Shown here in pieces: positions 8,039-18,989 of a stretch of 45,766 nt of DNA. Below the pieces are notes generated by a model, which was not told the DNA's origin, searched no databases, and was given only the letters and a program-made list of their open reading frames with translations. Origin of the DNA: Flavobacteriales bacterium (lineage in GTDB: Bacteria; Bacteroidota; Bacteroidia; NS11-12g; UBA955). Position 1 is the first letter of the stretch. The number at the start of each line of letters is the position of its first letter. The stretch covers positions 1-45,766 of the forward strand of contig CANKVM010000010.1 of NCBI GenBank assembly GCA_947487175.1, given 5' to 3'. The translations under genes were made by a program, and so were the position numbers.

Positions 8039-8521
8039 TTACCAGCTGGCTCCTGCCCCGCCGCCGTCGAAACCGCCTCCGCTTCCAGAACTTGAATCTG
8101 AATCATCAGATGAGCTAGAACCAGAAGTAGAACGGCTTTCTCGCGCTTCCCTTTCTCGTTCTTCAATGCGGTTTTGTCTGCGCTGCTCTCTCTCATAATC
8201 AGAAATTGTGGTATCGTTATCGTAATCGTCTTGCTCTTTTTTAACTCTCATGGCTTCCATTTGCATTGCAGCAACATCAACACCCATGTTTTTAAGCATT
8301 TCCATTTGGACTTCTTGTTTTAAGGTTGGATCATTTTCTTCCAAACGCAATAAACTTTTGATTACATTTAAATCAACATCTTTTTCTCTCAAATCCTTTA
8401 CAGAATTTAAATTCAAACTCAAGAATTTGGCTTTGTTTTTTTTGCGCAAAGTGGTTGCCCAAAATCCCAAAAGCGTAATTGCGGCAATCTCTGTTACCAA
8501 AGTTATTTCTGAAAAACTCAT
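8039..8521 (-). CDS. C-terminal half of a split TPM/YgcG-type protein, 160 aa
   Basis: The N-terminus has one hydrophobic helix (residues 5-23). A charged helical region follows, with Glu/Arg-rich coiled coil to about residue 130. The Ser/Asp/Gly-rich tail ends in GGGFDGGGAGASW. Such a Gly-rich tail finishing in Ser-Trp is typical of the C-terminus of TPM-domain (YgcG-like) proteins, which are usually one polypeptide. Here it is a separate ORF whose ATG overlaps the TGA of the TPM gene (ATGA, 8518-8521). The two are probably translationally coupled and may act together at the inner membrane. Function beyond that is unknown. Confidence 0.75.
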   Translation of the reverse strand: MSFSEITLVTEIAAITLLGFWATTLRKKNKAKFLSLNLNSVKDLREKDVDLNVIKSLLRLEENDPTLKQEVQMEMLKNMGVDVAAMQMEAMRVKKEQDDYDNDTTISDYEREQRRQNRIEEREREARESRSTSGSSSSDDSDSSSGSGGGFDGGGAGASW

Positions 8522-9177
8522 AATATCAATTCTCCTTTCTCAACTTGATTTAATTTTTTAGCCCCTCTAAGATCGGTGCGCAATGAATAAATTTGGATTG
8601 CAATGATAATCCATAAAATTAAATGGATAAAAAATGGAATTTGAAATCCGTTGTCTTCTTTTGGCGCTGGAGCTTGATCCATCAATTCAACTTTCGGTGG
8701 CTCCTTCCCTTCAACTACACTCATAAAGGCCGAAACAGTGGCAATTATGCCCTTATAATAGTTGTCGATCTTGGCATAAGGAACCCAATAGGTACGTAAA
8801 ATTTCTCCAGTTTTGCCATCAGGCAAAACGCCTTGGAGTTTATTTGCTACTTGCACAAATGCTTTTCGCTGGTTCACATTGATATAAAATACAATTCCAT
8901 TGTTTGAATCTTTGGTACCTACTTGCCAAGTTCTGGCATATTTTAAGGATCTGTCAAAAGGATCATCTTTTGAATCTTCTTCAATTACAACGGCAATTTT
9001 TGCTGTAGTTCTTTTGAAATACATTTTAAGCATTGCATTTAAAGTATCCTTTTGTGGCTGATTTAACTTATTGGCAAAATCGTGCACATGTCCTTTGGCT
9101 ATGGGAATGTCAGAGGTAGCGAATGCAGCTAAAGCAAATACTATGTTTAAGGCAACTGTGAGAAGTATTTTTTTCAT
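8518..9177 (-). CDS. TPM-domain protein (YgcG-like), N-terminal half of a split gene
   Basis: I choose the ATG at 9177 (MKKILLTVALNIVFALAAFA) because it begins a clean Sec signal peptide; the frame extends upstream to 9222 without one. The mature protein has a TPM domain at about residues 25-160: the fold opens with VHDFANKLNQPQKDTLNAML, continues with KIAVVIEEDS and NNGIVFYINVNQRKAFVQVA, and ends near TVSAFMSVVEG. A transmembrane helix follows near residues 178-196. TPM domains occur in periplasmic or membrane-anchored proteins and in the photosystem II repair factor TLP18.3. The role in bacteria is largely unknown. The usual Gly-rich Ser-Trp tail is absent and is encoded by the next, overlapping ORF. 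Confidence 0.85.
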   Translation of the reverse strand: MKKILLTVALNIVFALAAFATSDIPIAKGHVHDFANKLNQPQKDTLNAMLKMYFKRTTAKIAVVIEEDSKDDPFDRSLKYARTWQVGTKDSNNGIVFYINVNQRKAFVQVANKLQGVLPDGKTGEILRTYWVPYAKIDNYYKGIIATVSAFMSVVEGKEPPKVELMDQAPAPKEDNGFQIPFFIHLILWIIIAIQIYSLRTDLRGAKKLNQVEKGELIL

Positions 9178-9317
9178 TCTGTTATTGAATATTGGAACAA
9201 GGATAACGATAAACTTTAACAATATAATTATCAGGTATTTATTATTAAGTTAACCTTATTTTGAAAGGTGTATTTAGATAGTTGAGCGTAATTTAGCGAA
9301 TTTATTCGTTACAAAGC

Positions 9318-12300
9318 TTATCGTAACAAATAAAACACCAATGATTTGTTCTCTACAACATCGCGGTAGGCCGATTTGTACTGATATTGGTAGTTCAAAA
9401 TATAGGCGCCATTCATTGCCTTATCCCCATTTGCATTCCCATCCCAACCAGGTGAACTTAAATCACCTTTAAACAAGATTTCGCCCCAGCGATTTATAAC
9501 TTGATATTTCAACCAAGTAACATCGGTAGTTACCGGTTTGTAAAAATCATTTAAACCGTCACCGTTAGGTGTAAATGCAGTTGGAACCACAATATGACAA
9601 TCTTCGTCGAGATAACCCACACGAATGGTATCAGAAATGGCCCCACAAATATTGGTGACATCTATAATGTATGTCCCCGCTTTGTTAATTCTGCGCACCG
9701 GAGAAGTTATTCCATCTCTCCATGAATATGTAGAATTCCAGGATTTAACTTCAAATTCTAAAATTTCATTTTTGCAAATTGTGGTATCATTGCCCAAATC
9801 AACCGTTGGCTTTGGATAAACCTGGGTATATTGAATGCTGCTATCGGAACATCCGTTTACGGTTATTCTATATTTCACAGTATCGCCCCACAATACCATT
9901 GGAACAAACAAATTCCCCTGCATATTATGTCCCTCAAAAACACCACCTTGCGTATTTGGTACAATGGTTTCAAAAGGATTTCCTTGGCAATAATATGTTC
10001 TCAACTTTGCAAAAACCGGATCCGGCATTGGCTTCACATAAACCAATTTGTACAAAGTGTCAAAGCAATCAAAAACGTTCGACTGCACCAAAACAATTTT
10101 CTTAAATCCGGTATCTCTGAATTTATAATTCACAGAATTCGGATCTGTAAAGTTGTTATTTTCTATGCTCCAATAAGTATTTTTCAATCCAAAACTATCA
10201 GTACTTACATTGGTAAATAAGTAATCATTTTGTCTTACACATTGGGCACTGTCATTGATAAGCATTTTTGCCTTGGGTTTCGGATGAATATGAATTAACC
10301 TTTTCGTACTGTCAATACAACCGCTGTCTGAATAAGTATAAAGGGTGATGGTTTCAATACCAGTATAATTATAGTTTTTGCTATGTTTGAATCCATTTCT
10401 AATGTCATTTCGCCCTAAATTGAAGATATATTGTACAATATTTCCTTTCACAATGTTACTGGTAGATTGGAATACAAACAAAGGATTTGGCTCACATTGA
10501 CCCGTGTCGTTGATTTGGAAGGACGGCTTCGAATTTGGATTTACCCAAACCTGTTTATTCATAGAATCTTTGCAACCAAAGTCGGAAGTGGAAACCAATT
10601 TGATTCTGTAATTGCCAATGCGAACATAGGAATGCGTTGTATTTGCAATTGATGAAGCCGTTGAATCTCCAAAATCCCATGCCGTTGAAAGCGTACCTTT
10701 TTTAAGTTTTGTAAGATCCTGCAGCTGGAAGTCTTGTGTTTTGAAACATTTTCCAGCGGTATCGATTGAAAAGTTCACTTTGGGCATAGACATAACCTCC
10801 ACAATTTTAGAAATGGTATCGGTACATCCAAAATTGGTAATGGTAGATAGTAGTACAACGTAGGTAGTATCCTTTAAATAAAAATGAGAAGCATTTGGTG
10901 CGTTCATTGAGGCTCCATTGCCAAATTCCCATTTGTGGGCCATTGAACCATATTTCACCGTAGTTTTATTGGTGAACACATATTTATTTTGATACAAACA
11001 TTGCTTAACGGCGTTTATATCAAAGTTTTCCATTGGTTTTGGATAGGTTACAAACTGTTCTGTAACAGAATCCATGCAACCAAAGTTTGTTTTTTCTACC
11101 AATTTTATATCATAAATGGTATCTTTAGGGAAGAAACGAGTAAATGTTTTCAGGTTGCTATTGAACCCATCACTGATTACCCAACTAGAAGCGAAACTTC
11201 CTTCGCCAATAGTTGACAATGATTTAAACACAAAGGATTGGTTATTTACGCACTGGGTTGAATCGTTGGTATTTAAATCAACCAATGGCATGTCGTTTAC
11301 TTTGATCAAACGCCCAAATGTGTCTGTACATCCTTTTTCGGAAGTTGCCCTTAAAACGGGTCTATAAAAGGCCCATTTTTTGTATTTATGGGTTGGAGAT
11401 ATGGTTGTTGATGTTGTAAAATCGTTAAACGACCAATTATAGGTTAATGTGCCTTTTCGGATACCAGAAGTATTGGTGAAAATATAATTATTTTGACGGA
11501 GACATTGCGCACTGTCGTTCAGCGTGAAATTTGGTGTCGGTTTTGAATGCACCGTAATGATTCTCAAAGCGGTATCCAAACATCCCTTATTCGAAGTTTC
11601 AATTAGGGTTATGAGATGATTTGTATCTGGGGTAAAGGTATACGTAGTTGGGGATGCCACATTATTTGTACCTGAAAAAATCCAACGACGCGCATTGCTT
11701 CCCAACGCAATGGTAGATATATCTGTAAAAACAAAATTCTGATTGTTAATACACTGAGCGGTATCGTTGATGGTAAACTTTGCCTTCGGCATTGGGTGAA
11801 CCACTGTTTGATTAAAGAATGTATCGATACACTGGTTATTTGAGGTTGTAACAAAGGCCAACTTGTAGGTTCCATAACTCGGATAAACGTGATTCAATAC
11901 CGATGTGGCAGCTTGAATGGTATCGCCCCAAGTGGTCATATAGGTCATACTTCCATAATTGATTGTAGACTTTGGCGTTAATGTAAATGCATTGGTTCGA
12001 TAACATTGTGCACTGTCTTTCACCGCGTACTTCGAAACTGGCATTGGCCAAACAATCATGGTTTTCTTAATTGAATCTATGCAGCCATAGTTGGTGGTTG
12101 TAATTAACTGAGCAAAGTGGGTGTTAAAATTGGGATACTTGTTATTTCCATTCACCGAAGTTTGGGATTTTCCATCTGAATATTTCCAACTATTCTTGGT
12201 GATGGTGCCATATTTCACTTTTGATTTGTTTGTGAATTGGAAGTTGTTGTATCGCAAACATTGATCGCTATCGTTGGTTGTGTATGAAGGATAAGGCTTC

Positions 12301-15300
12301 GGATAAACTTCAATAGATAAAGTAAGTGAGTCCATACATCCATATTGGCTAGTCGTTACCAATTTCACTTTGAAAAAGGTGTCTTTGGCGTATTTTCTTG
12401 AGGGACTTTTTACCGTTGAGGTAGAATCTTGGAACTTCCATTTTCTGGCATACGTTCCATACGAAACCGTTGACAAATCGTTGAATGTGAAAAGTTGTTG
12501 ATTTACACACTGGGTAGAATCATTAATGCCAATCTTGGTTTTTGGCATTGGCCTTACATAAGTGGTTTTACTAAAGGAATCTTTACACCCTTTTTCTGAG
12601 GTAGCAACAAGTTTAACGAGATAAGTCCCAAAGGAAGCAAACACGTGGGTTGGACTTTTTGCTGTGTCTGATTTTGTATCGGCATAGGTCCATTTGTAAG
12701 ATAATTTTCCTTTGCGAATTCCAGATTTGTTTGTGTACGTGAATGTATTTTGGGTAAAGCACATTGAACTATCTGAAGGGGTATAAAGCACTTTCGGCAT
12801 TGAATGCACAGTAACTTTATTTTTAAAGGTATCTAAACATCCAAAGTTGGACGTGATCACTAAAGTAATATAATGGGTGGTATCGGGAGTGAATTTTCGG
12901 GTAACGATAGATCGGTTGGAATTTGAATCTGCAAACATCCATTTCCTCGTATAACTTCCTGATGAAATACTTGAGATATCCGTGAACACAAAACTCTGAT
13001 TCGCAAGGCATTGTGCAGAATCATTCACTTTGTATTTGCTTACTGGCATTGGAAAAGCAATTGTTTTTTTGATCAGTGTATCAATGCAATTATTGTCTGT
13101 AGTTGCAATGTTTATAACATTGTAAGTTCCAGAAGTTGCATATTTATTTACATTGCTATTTCCAGTGTAGGTTTTCCCATCTCCCCAGAACCCTTTATTG
13201 GTAACGGTGCCGGAGCTTACCGTTGAACTGGCGGTTACGGTGAATGAATTGTATCTCACACATTGGTCACTGTCGTTAAATGTAATTTTAGAAACGGGCA
13301 TTGGAAAAGTAATGGCCTTTCTGCTGAAAGAATCTACACATCCATTGTTACTGGTAACAATAATTTTGGGATAAAAGTTTCCAACCAAGGCGTGTTTATA
13401 GGTGCCTTTTGAAGTATTTTGAGTGGTGTTGTTTGGATATTTCCATTTATATGAAAACGAACCATTTTTAATAGTTGTGGTTGATGTTAAAATGAAGGTA
13501 TTCCAACGTAAACATTGGTCGGAGTCGTTCAAGGTATATGAAGGATTGGGTTTGGTAAAGATGATCATTTTTCTGCGTGCAGAATCAATACATCCGTATT
13601 GGCTTGTTTTAATTAATTTCACAAAATAAAACGTGTCCTTCGGGTATGTCCTATTCACTACCCCATTCACAGAACTTGAATCGTGGAACATCCATTTTCT
13701 GATTGTGCTGCCATAAGGTATTGTGCTTATGTCGGTAAATACAAATTTCTGTTGGTTGATACATTGATCGGTATCGTTCACTTGTATTTTAACAACGGGC
13801 ATTGGGTATACAATAATGCTTTTTGTAATGCTGTCGGTACAACCATAATTAGAGACGGCGCGTAATTTGGCTATGTAATTTCCATATACTGGATAAGTAT
13901 AAGTGGGATTGTACGTTGTGCTGTTATTTCCGTTTCCAAAGCTCCATTTTGCGGTTACCGTTCCTGTGGTGATGGTGCTCGTATTGGTAAATTTGAATAC
14001 ATTTTGGCTGTAACATTGGTCGGAGTCGTTTACTGTGAAACTTGGCTTCGCCATCACATTTACCCTAAAATATTGTGAGGTTGTATCGCCGCAACCGAAG
14101 TTTGATTTTGCATACAATGTAACCAAGTATCGGCCTATGGCTGCATATGATTTTGAGGGACTATAAACTGAGGAATTTGATCCATCACCGAATGTCCAAT
14201 ATGCAGATAATTTGCCCCAATTGATTGTTGTATTGTTGCTAATGTTATACTTGTTGGTACTCAAGCACTGGTTTGTATCGGGAACAGAGAACTTTGCCTT
14301 AGGCATTGGTAAAACCCTAACGGTTTTAATCATGGTATCTAAACAGTTCAAGTTCGTTTTTGTAATCAAACGAACATAAAAGAGTCCCGTGTCTGTATAG
14401 CGATGTTTTACCGTTTTGCCAGAATCTTTGTTGCCATCACCATATTCCCAGCGGTAGGTGTAGGTTCCTTTATTCAGGGTACTCCCTTCGGTGAATGTAA
14501 ATTGATTTACATTAAAACATTGAGGGATATTATTTACAGTGTAATCGGGAATTACAGAAGGTTTCACTCTAATTGGAAAGATTACAGAATCTTTGCAGCC
14601 ATAATTAGAAATACTTACAAGTTTAGAGGTATAATATCCATCCAAAACAAACCGATATTTAAATAATTTAGATGTACTGGTAACGCCATTGCTTAATGTC
14701 CATTTAGAACTCAAATTTGTCCATGGAATAGTAGAAACATCTTTCATATTAAAAGTATGTTGCGTTAAGCACTGAGCACTATCGTCTACCGATGCCTTTG
14801 CCGTTGGATTGGGGTAAACAGTTGTTGTTTTAGAAAGAGAATCCTTACACCCTTTTTCAGTGGTTACAACCAATTTTGTTGTATAAAACCCATGACTGGC
14901 ATACAAATGGGTGTCGTTATAGGTTATGGCTTTGGTATTGTCGCCACGGTACCAAATTTGCGATGCCAAGGCTTGTTTCCCGGTTGAGTTATTGATAAAA
15001 GATATGGTATTCTTATCACATTTGGGATTATTCGCAAATAACACTACAGGTCTTGACCAAATAGTGTATTCTTTGCTAATATTCTCGGTACATCCTGCCG
15101 TATTCGATACATAGAGCCTCACCGTATAGGTTTTATCGGTCAAATATTTTTCTGAGGGATTTTGAGATCCCGAGGCAATACCATTGCCTAAATCCCAGTA
15201 CCAATATTGAATTTTATCACCAACTGATATAGATTGATCTGTAAATTGCGATGTTTCACCAATGCAATTTGAAGTAACCGTAAAACTAGGTACAGGTGCA

Positions 15301-18300
15301 AAAGAAACCTTTACATATTTCACAATGGTATCGGAGCAGCCTTTGTCGGAATATACTGTGAGTTTTACCCTGTAATAACCGGTGTCTTTCCATTGATGGA
15401 ATGGGTTTTCCTTTGTGCTTGAAGTACCATCTCCAAATTCCCAAATAAAACTCTTCAGATAACCTGTTTTAATGGTGGTATAGTTATAAAAACTTGTAGC
15501 AAGCTGTTTACAGTCTGTATACCAGTAAAAGTTCATTTTCTGCAATTCCCAAACTGTAATTTTATGTTTAAATGCCAAACTGGTATCCGGATAAATCGTA
15601 GAGCAAACATTGGTTGAACCATTTATTGTAAATGTACCTCGTGCAACCAAGTATGGGTAAAAATCTCCATAACCCGTATATTTCAAACTTACTGAAGTGT
15701 CGCTGGTGGTATTTAAGTTATTGTTATTAATGTCATTGAATTGCCAAATATAATTTGTGCCATAGGTTGATTTATTCTTGAACACTACATTTAACGGACT
15801 GCAACCAATACTGTCGCTAATAATTTCATATTTCGCAGTTGGACCCACTACCATTATCGTTTTTTTGAAACTATCAATACATCCCCTATTATTCCTTACT
15901 GTTTGGGTAATTTTATAGGTGCCTGTATTTAAAAATTTGGTGGGATTTGGGAATTTGATTTTGGCAAATTGTGGACCTAAATCATATGTATAATCGTTTA
16001 TAATATCTCCAGACAATGTTCTTTTTGAAGTATCTGTGGTAGATGCTGTTGAAGTAAGTTTTACAGATTGTGGGCAAAGGAAAGTATCTGCAGGGGATGT
16101 AAATCCAGCATACAATCCAGATACCTGCACTTGTTGGATATTCTGAAAGGTATCATAACAACCCGCACTATCCTTGGCAATTAACGAAAGATTATAAATT
16201 CCCGGACTGTTGTAGACAACCTTAAAGTTCGAAGCAATGTAGTTATACCCTTTTCCATCGTCGAGGTTGTACCAACATTTTTCTTTTCCTGCAGTTGCTC
16301 TGGCAGTGTTACTAAATAAACCGGATGGAGATGATCCTGTTGGGTAATAACGGCAATCTTCTTGAAAAGCAATAGTGTCCCTCACACAAACGAATTTTCT
16401 ACTTAAATACATGTCCATTTTAAATCCAACATGTATGAATTGAGTATCTTCTAGCAAGCAGCCTGAAGGATTAACAACTCTGAGAATTATCCGATAATCA
16501 CCGGCTTTAGTATATGTATGAAATTTAAAATGTTGAATTGTGTCAGAAACTACAGACCCATCGCCAAAATTCCAGGTAAATTTCGTGCCTTTTGTTTGGT
16601 TTGAATCGGCAAGGTAAAAGAGTATTTTCGTGTTTTTACAAATATATTTATTGGGGTTATAGGTAGAAGTGAATTTGGAACTCATTCTTACAATTCGAAT
16701 CACTCTTGGAAACCAGGCAGTGTCTCTACAAACCACACCATTTGTATCCGTACCATTTTCTACAATCAAACCTGTAGTCACATATCCCAAAGAGTCTCCA
16801 GCCAGCGGGGTAAGTGCATAGTTATGTGTAAATTTATTAAAAGACCAATAGTTATTAAAACTTCCACTTTTGGCAGCCTGCAGAGAATCCCACATAATCC
16901 ACATTGCATACTTTAGGCAACTAGGTTTAGGCCGGGTCGAGTCAAACCAAACGGTTTTGTTTTGAAGTACCGAACTTGGACCTGGGCATGCCAATGTATC
17001 TGACGGGGTAAAACTCCCTTTAGCCATAGGCTTCATTAGGGGAAGCTGGGCATAGGTAATATCTGTGCACCCAAGGGCTGTATCTGTAACCCTTAAAGAA
17101 GCGTTGTAGCATTTGTCAACCAAACGCGGGTAAAAATGCTTAAATTTCAGCGAATCTTTCGAATAGTTACAATTGCTGTTGGCATTTATTCGGGCTTTGG
17201 TATCGGTGGTGCAGGTATATGTTAAATCGTCGGCATTCCAAAAAGAAACCAATTTTTTATTTTTATAGGAATAAGATCCATTTTCAAAGTACACAGTGTC
17301 GTGTGCTTGACATTGGAATTGGTTTTGAATTTGTTTAAAACGAGCTATCGGACCAGTAATTACAATTGAATCTAGCTTGCGAATACTGTCGCACCCATTT
17401 TTACTGATGGTCACATAAGGATAAAACACTCCAGTTTTGCTATAATGGTAACTTCCTGAAAATATATTGCTTGTGGTTGGCCCAATAAAACTCCATGTAA
17501 TTTTCGAATTGGCAATAACAGTTTGAGCAAAATCAAATTTATTGTCACTATAGCAACTGCTGTAAATTTTTGTAATTTTGGCATCTACCGGGAAACTTGT
17601 ATTTCTAACCCTATTTTTTGTTAGAAAGGTATCGGTACAACCATTAATATCGGTAATTGCCAATTTGGTGTAAAAATCTCCATCTTTCGAATACAAATGG
17701 GTAGTCTTTGTCCAATTTGTAGTATCAATACTTCCATCGTCGAAAATCCAGGTGAATTTTTTTATTTTGGAAAAAGAGATATTCGAGCTATTTGTAAAAG
17801 AACCTGTTGTACCAAAACAACCCGATATAATCGAATTATCAAGTTTGGCAGTAACAATTGGACGAATGAAAACCACACTGTCTTTGGTAATTTGGGCACT
17901 ACAATTACTCGAATCAACCATTTCAACTGTAATGTTGTAGATACCACCGTTTTTATCAAGATAAGCATGGCAAATGAGTGTGTCTTTGAATGCGCTAAAA
18001 TCATCAGTATAACCATCATCAAAGATTATTTTTCGAGATTTTAATGATTTGTTTTTTGAGGATAATTTGATGCAAACATTGTTATTGCGGAAACACTGAG
18101 TGTCTTTAATAACGGTGAATGTTGCGTCAGGCGTATTGTTAATTAAGACCGAAGGAACAACTACGGTGCAAGAAGTGGTAGCAAATGCTACAGTTAATTT
18201 GGGATAAACTTTTTTGCCTACCGTATACACATGTTTTGATGTTTGTCCAGAACCCGTTGTTGAATCACCATAATTCCAAGTGTAGCTTTTTGCTGCTGAT

Positions 18301-18989
18301 AAAGTATCGGCAATAAATGTGAGTGAAATTCTTTCGCAGATGCTTGTATCCGAAACACGCCCAACAGGTGTTGGATAAACTGTGATTATTTTGGTGAAAG
18401 AATCAATACAACCAGATTTCGAAATCACCACCAATTTGATGGTGTCGGTTCCTGAAGCGGTGTAGGTATGTTTTGGGTTTTTTATTGAATATTTAGATCC
18501 ATTTCCAAAATCCCATTTCCATTGAGCAACAGAATCAAGTGTATTTTCAGTAGATGTATTTATGGTTTTTAACGCCAAATTTTTACAGGAATTGTCAATT
18601 GTAAAACTAGCGGTTGGTTTGTCGTAAACGGTTACACTCTGTATGAGTGAATCAACGCAGCCTATTGAAGTATCTTTAACAATAAGTCGAACTTTATATG
18701 TGCCCGCTTTGTTAAAAATATGTTTGGGATTATAAGTGAATGCAAAATTGGCAGCACCAGAAGTTGGGTCACCGAAATTCCAATCGTAAGTAATCTTTGA
18801 ACCAGTAGTAGATGCTGTAAATTGTTTTTGTTCCCCTTTACATGAAGTTTTAGGATAAGAAAAAGAAGGACTACATTGTGCATTCAAATTAAAAATTTGA
18901 AATAAAAAAGAGAACGTAATCAAAAGTTTTTGCACAGTGTTTCTTTGGTTTTGAATGATACAATTTTTAATTAAACGAATCAATTTCAT
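9318..18989 (-). CDS. Giant secreted PKD-repeat protein with CHU_C (T9SS type B) C-terminus, 3223 aa
   Basis: A signal peptide (to about residue 38, ending LNAQ) is followed by a long series of PKD/Ig-like domains recognisable by W.FGDG, H.Y...G.Y.V.L and GC.DS. From about residue 1400 to 2910 at least 19 units of about 80 residues begin with variants of NDSxQC..N.F.FTN.S. The last 90 residues (from VVPTAFTPNGDGLND) are the gliding-motility-associated C-terminal domain that marks proteins for T9SS export. The product is therefore expected on the cell surface or outside, most likely as an adhesin. The Cys pairs in each repeat suggest disulfides. The frame is intact over 9.7 kb, which argues for selection. 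I see no clear terminator downstream. Confidence 0.9.
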   Translation of the reverse strand: MKLIRLIKNCIIQNQRNTVQKLLITFSFLFQIFNLNAQCSPSFSYPKTSCKGEQKQFTASTTGSKITYDWNFGDPTSGAANFAFTYNPKHIFNKAGTYKVRLIVKDTSIGCVDSLIQSVTVYDKPTASFTIDNSCKNLALKTINTSTENTLDSVAQWKWDFGNGSKYSIKNPKHTYTASGTDTIKLVVISKSGCIDSFTKIITVYPTPVGRVSDTSICERISLTFIADTLSAAKSYTWNYGDSTTGSGQTSKHVYTVGKKVYPKLTVAFATTSCTVVVPSVLINNTPDATFTVIKDTQCFRNNNVCIKLSSKNKSLKSRKIIFDDGYTDDFSAFKDTLICHAYLDKNGGIYNITVEMVDSSNCSAQITKDSVVFIRPIVTAKLDNSIISGCFGTTGSFTNSSNISFSKIKKFTWIFDDGSIDTTNWTKTTHLYSKDGDFYTKLAITDINGCTDTFLTKNRVRNTSFPVDAKITKIYSSCYSDNKFDFAQTVIANSKITWSFIGPTTSNIFSGSYHYSKTGVFYPYVTISKNGCDSIRKLDSIVITGPIARFKQIQNQFQCQAHDTVYFENGSYSYKNKKLVSFWNADDLTYTCTTDTKARINANSNCNYSKDSLKFKHFYPRLVDKCYNASLRVTDTALGCTDITYAQLPLMKPMAKGSFTPSDTLACPGPSSVLQNKTVWFDSTRPKPSCLKYAMWIMWDSLQAAKSGSFNNYWSFNKFTHNYALTPLAGDSLGYVTTGLIVENGTDTNGVVCRDTAWFPRVIRIVRMSSKFTSTYNPNKYICKNTKILFYLADSNQTKGTKFTWNFGDGSVVSDTIQHFKFHTYTKAGDYRIILRVVNPSGCLLEDTQFIHVGFKMDMYLSRKFVCVRDTIAFQEDCRYYPTGSSPSGLFSNTARATAGKEKCWYNLDDGKGYNYIASNFKVVYNSPGIYNLSLIAKDSAGCYDTFQNIQQVQVSGLYAGFTSPADTFLCPQSVKLTSTASTTDTSKRTLSGDIINDYTYDLGPQFAKIKFPNPTKFLNTGTYKITQTVRNNRGCIDSFKKTIMVVGPTAKYEIISDSIGCSPLNVVFKNKSTYGTNYIWQFNDINNNNLNTTSDTSVSLKYTGYGDFYPYLVARGTFTINGSTNVCSTIYPDTSLAFKHKITVWELQKMNFYWYTDCKQLATSFYNYTTIKTGYLKSFIWEFGDGTSSTKENPFHQWKDTGYYRVKLTVYSDKGCSDTIVKYVKVSFAPVPSFTVTSNCIGETSQFTDQSISVGDKIQYWYWDLGNGIASGSQNPSEKYLTDKTYTVRLYVSNTAGCTENISKEYTIWSRPVVLFANNPKCDKNTISFINNSTGKQALASQIWYRGDNTKAITYNDTHLYASHGFYTTKLVVTTEKGCKDSLSKTTTVYPNPTAKASVDDSAQCLTQHTFNMKDVSTIPWTNLSSKWTLSNGVTSTSKLFKYRFVLDGYYTSKLVSISNYGCKDSVIFPIRVKPSVIPDYTVNNIPQCFNVNQFTFTEGSTLNKGTYTYRWEYGDGNKDSGKTVKHRYTDTGLFYVRLITKTNLNCLDTMIKTVRVLPMPKAKFSVPDTNQCLSTNKYNISNNTTINWGKLSAYWTFGDGSNSSVYSPSKSYAAIGRYLVTLYAKSNFGCGDTTSQYFRVNVMAKPSFTVNDSDQCYSQNVFKFTNTSTITTGTVTAKWSFGNGNNSTTYNPTYTYPVYGNYIAKLRAVSNYGCTDSITKSIIVYPMPVVKIQVNDTDQCINQQKFVFTDISTIPYGSTIRKWMFHDSSSVNGVVNRTYPKDTFYFVKLIKTSQYGCIDSARRKMIIFTKPNPSYTLNDSDQCLRWNTFILTSTTTIKNGSFSYKWKYPNNTTQNTSKGTYKHALVGNFYPKIIVTSNNGCVDSFSRKAITFPMPVSKITFNDSDQCVRYNSFTVTASSTVSSGTVTNKGFWGDGKTYTGNSNVNKYATSGTYNVINIATTDNNCIDTLIKKTIAFPMPVSKYKVNDSAQCLANQSFVFTDISSISSGSYTRKWMFADSNSNRSIVTRKFTPDTTHYITLVITSNFGCLDTFKNKVTVHSMPKVLYTPSDSSMCFTQNTFTYTNKSGIRKGKLSYKWTYADTKSDTAKSPTHVFASFGTYLVKLVATSEKGCKDSFSKTTYVRPMPKTKIGINDSTQCVNQQLFTFNDLSTVSYGTYARKWKFQDSTSTVKSPSRKYAKDTFFKVKLVTTSQYGCMDSLTLSIEVYPKPYPSYTTNDSDQCLRYNNFQFTNKSKVKYGTITKNSWKYSDGKSQTSVNGNNKYPNFNTHFAQLITTTNYGCIDSIKKTMIVWPMPVSKYAVKDSAQCYRTNAFTLTPKSTINYGSMTYMTTWGDTIQAATSVLNHVYPSYGTYKLAFVTTSNNQCIDTFFNQTVVHPMPKAKFTINDTAQCINNQNFVFTDISTIALGSNARRWIFSGTNNVASPTTYTFTPDTNHLITLIETSNKGCLDTALRIITVHSKPTPNFTLNDSAQCLRQNNYIFTNTSGIRKGTLTYNWSFNDFTTSTTISPTHKYKKWAFYRPVLRATSEKGCTDTFGRLIKVNDMPLVDLNTNDSTQCVNNQSFVFKSLSTIGEGSFASSWVISDGFNSNLKTFTRFFPKDTIYDIKLVEKTNFGCMDSVTEQFVTYPKPMENFDINAVKQCLYQNKYVFTNKTTVKYGSMAHKWEFGNGASMNAPNASHFYLKDTTYVVLLSTITNFGCTDTISKIVEVMSMPKVNFSIDTAGKCFKTQDFQLQDLTKLKKGTLSTAWDFGDSTASSIANTTHSYVRIGNYRIKLVSTSDFGCKDSMNKQVWVNPNSKPSFQINDTGQCEPNPLFVFQSTSNIVKGNIVQYIFNLGRNDIRNGFKHSKNYNYTGIETITLYTYSDSGCIDSTKRLIHIHPKPKAKMLINDSAQCVRQNDYLFTNVSTDSFGLKNTYWSIENNNFTDPNSVNYKFRDTGFKKIVLVQSNVFDCFDTLYKLVYVKPMPDPVFAKLRTYYCQGNPFETIVPNTQGGVFEGHNMQGNLFVPMVLWGDTVKYRITVNGCSDSSIQYTQVYPKPTVDLGNDTTICKNEILEFEVKSWNSTYSWRDGITSPVRRINKAGTYIIDVTNICGAISDTIRVGYLDEDCHIVVPTAFTPNGDGLNDFYKPVTTDVTWLKYQVINRWGEILFKGDLSSPGWDGNANGDKAMNGAYILNYQYQYKSAYRDVVENKSLVFYLLR

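Noticed and set aside
9625-18044. Many plus-strand ORFs of 60-130 aa inside the giant repeat gene
   Set aside because: They are antisense shadows of the repeats, and the minus frame is open and coherent for 9.7 kb.
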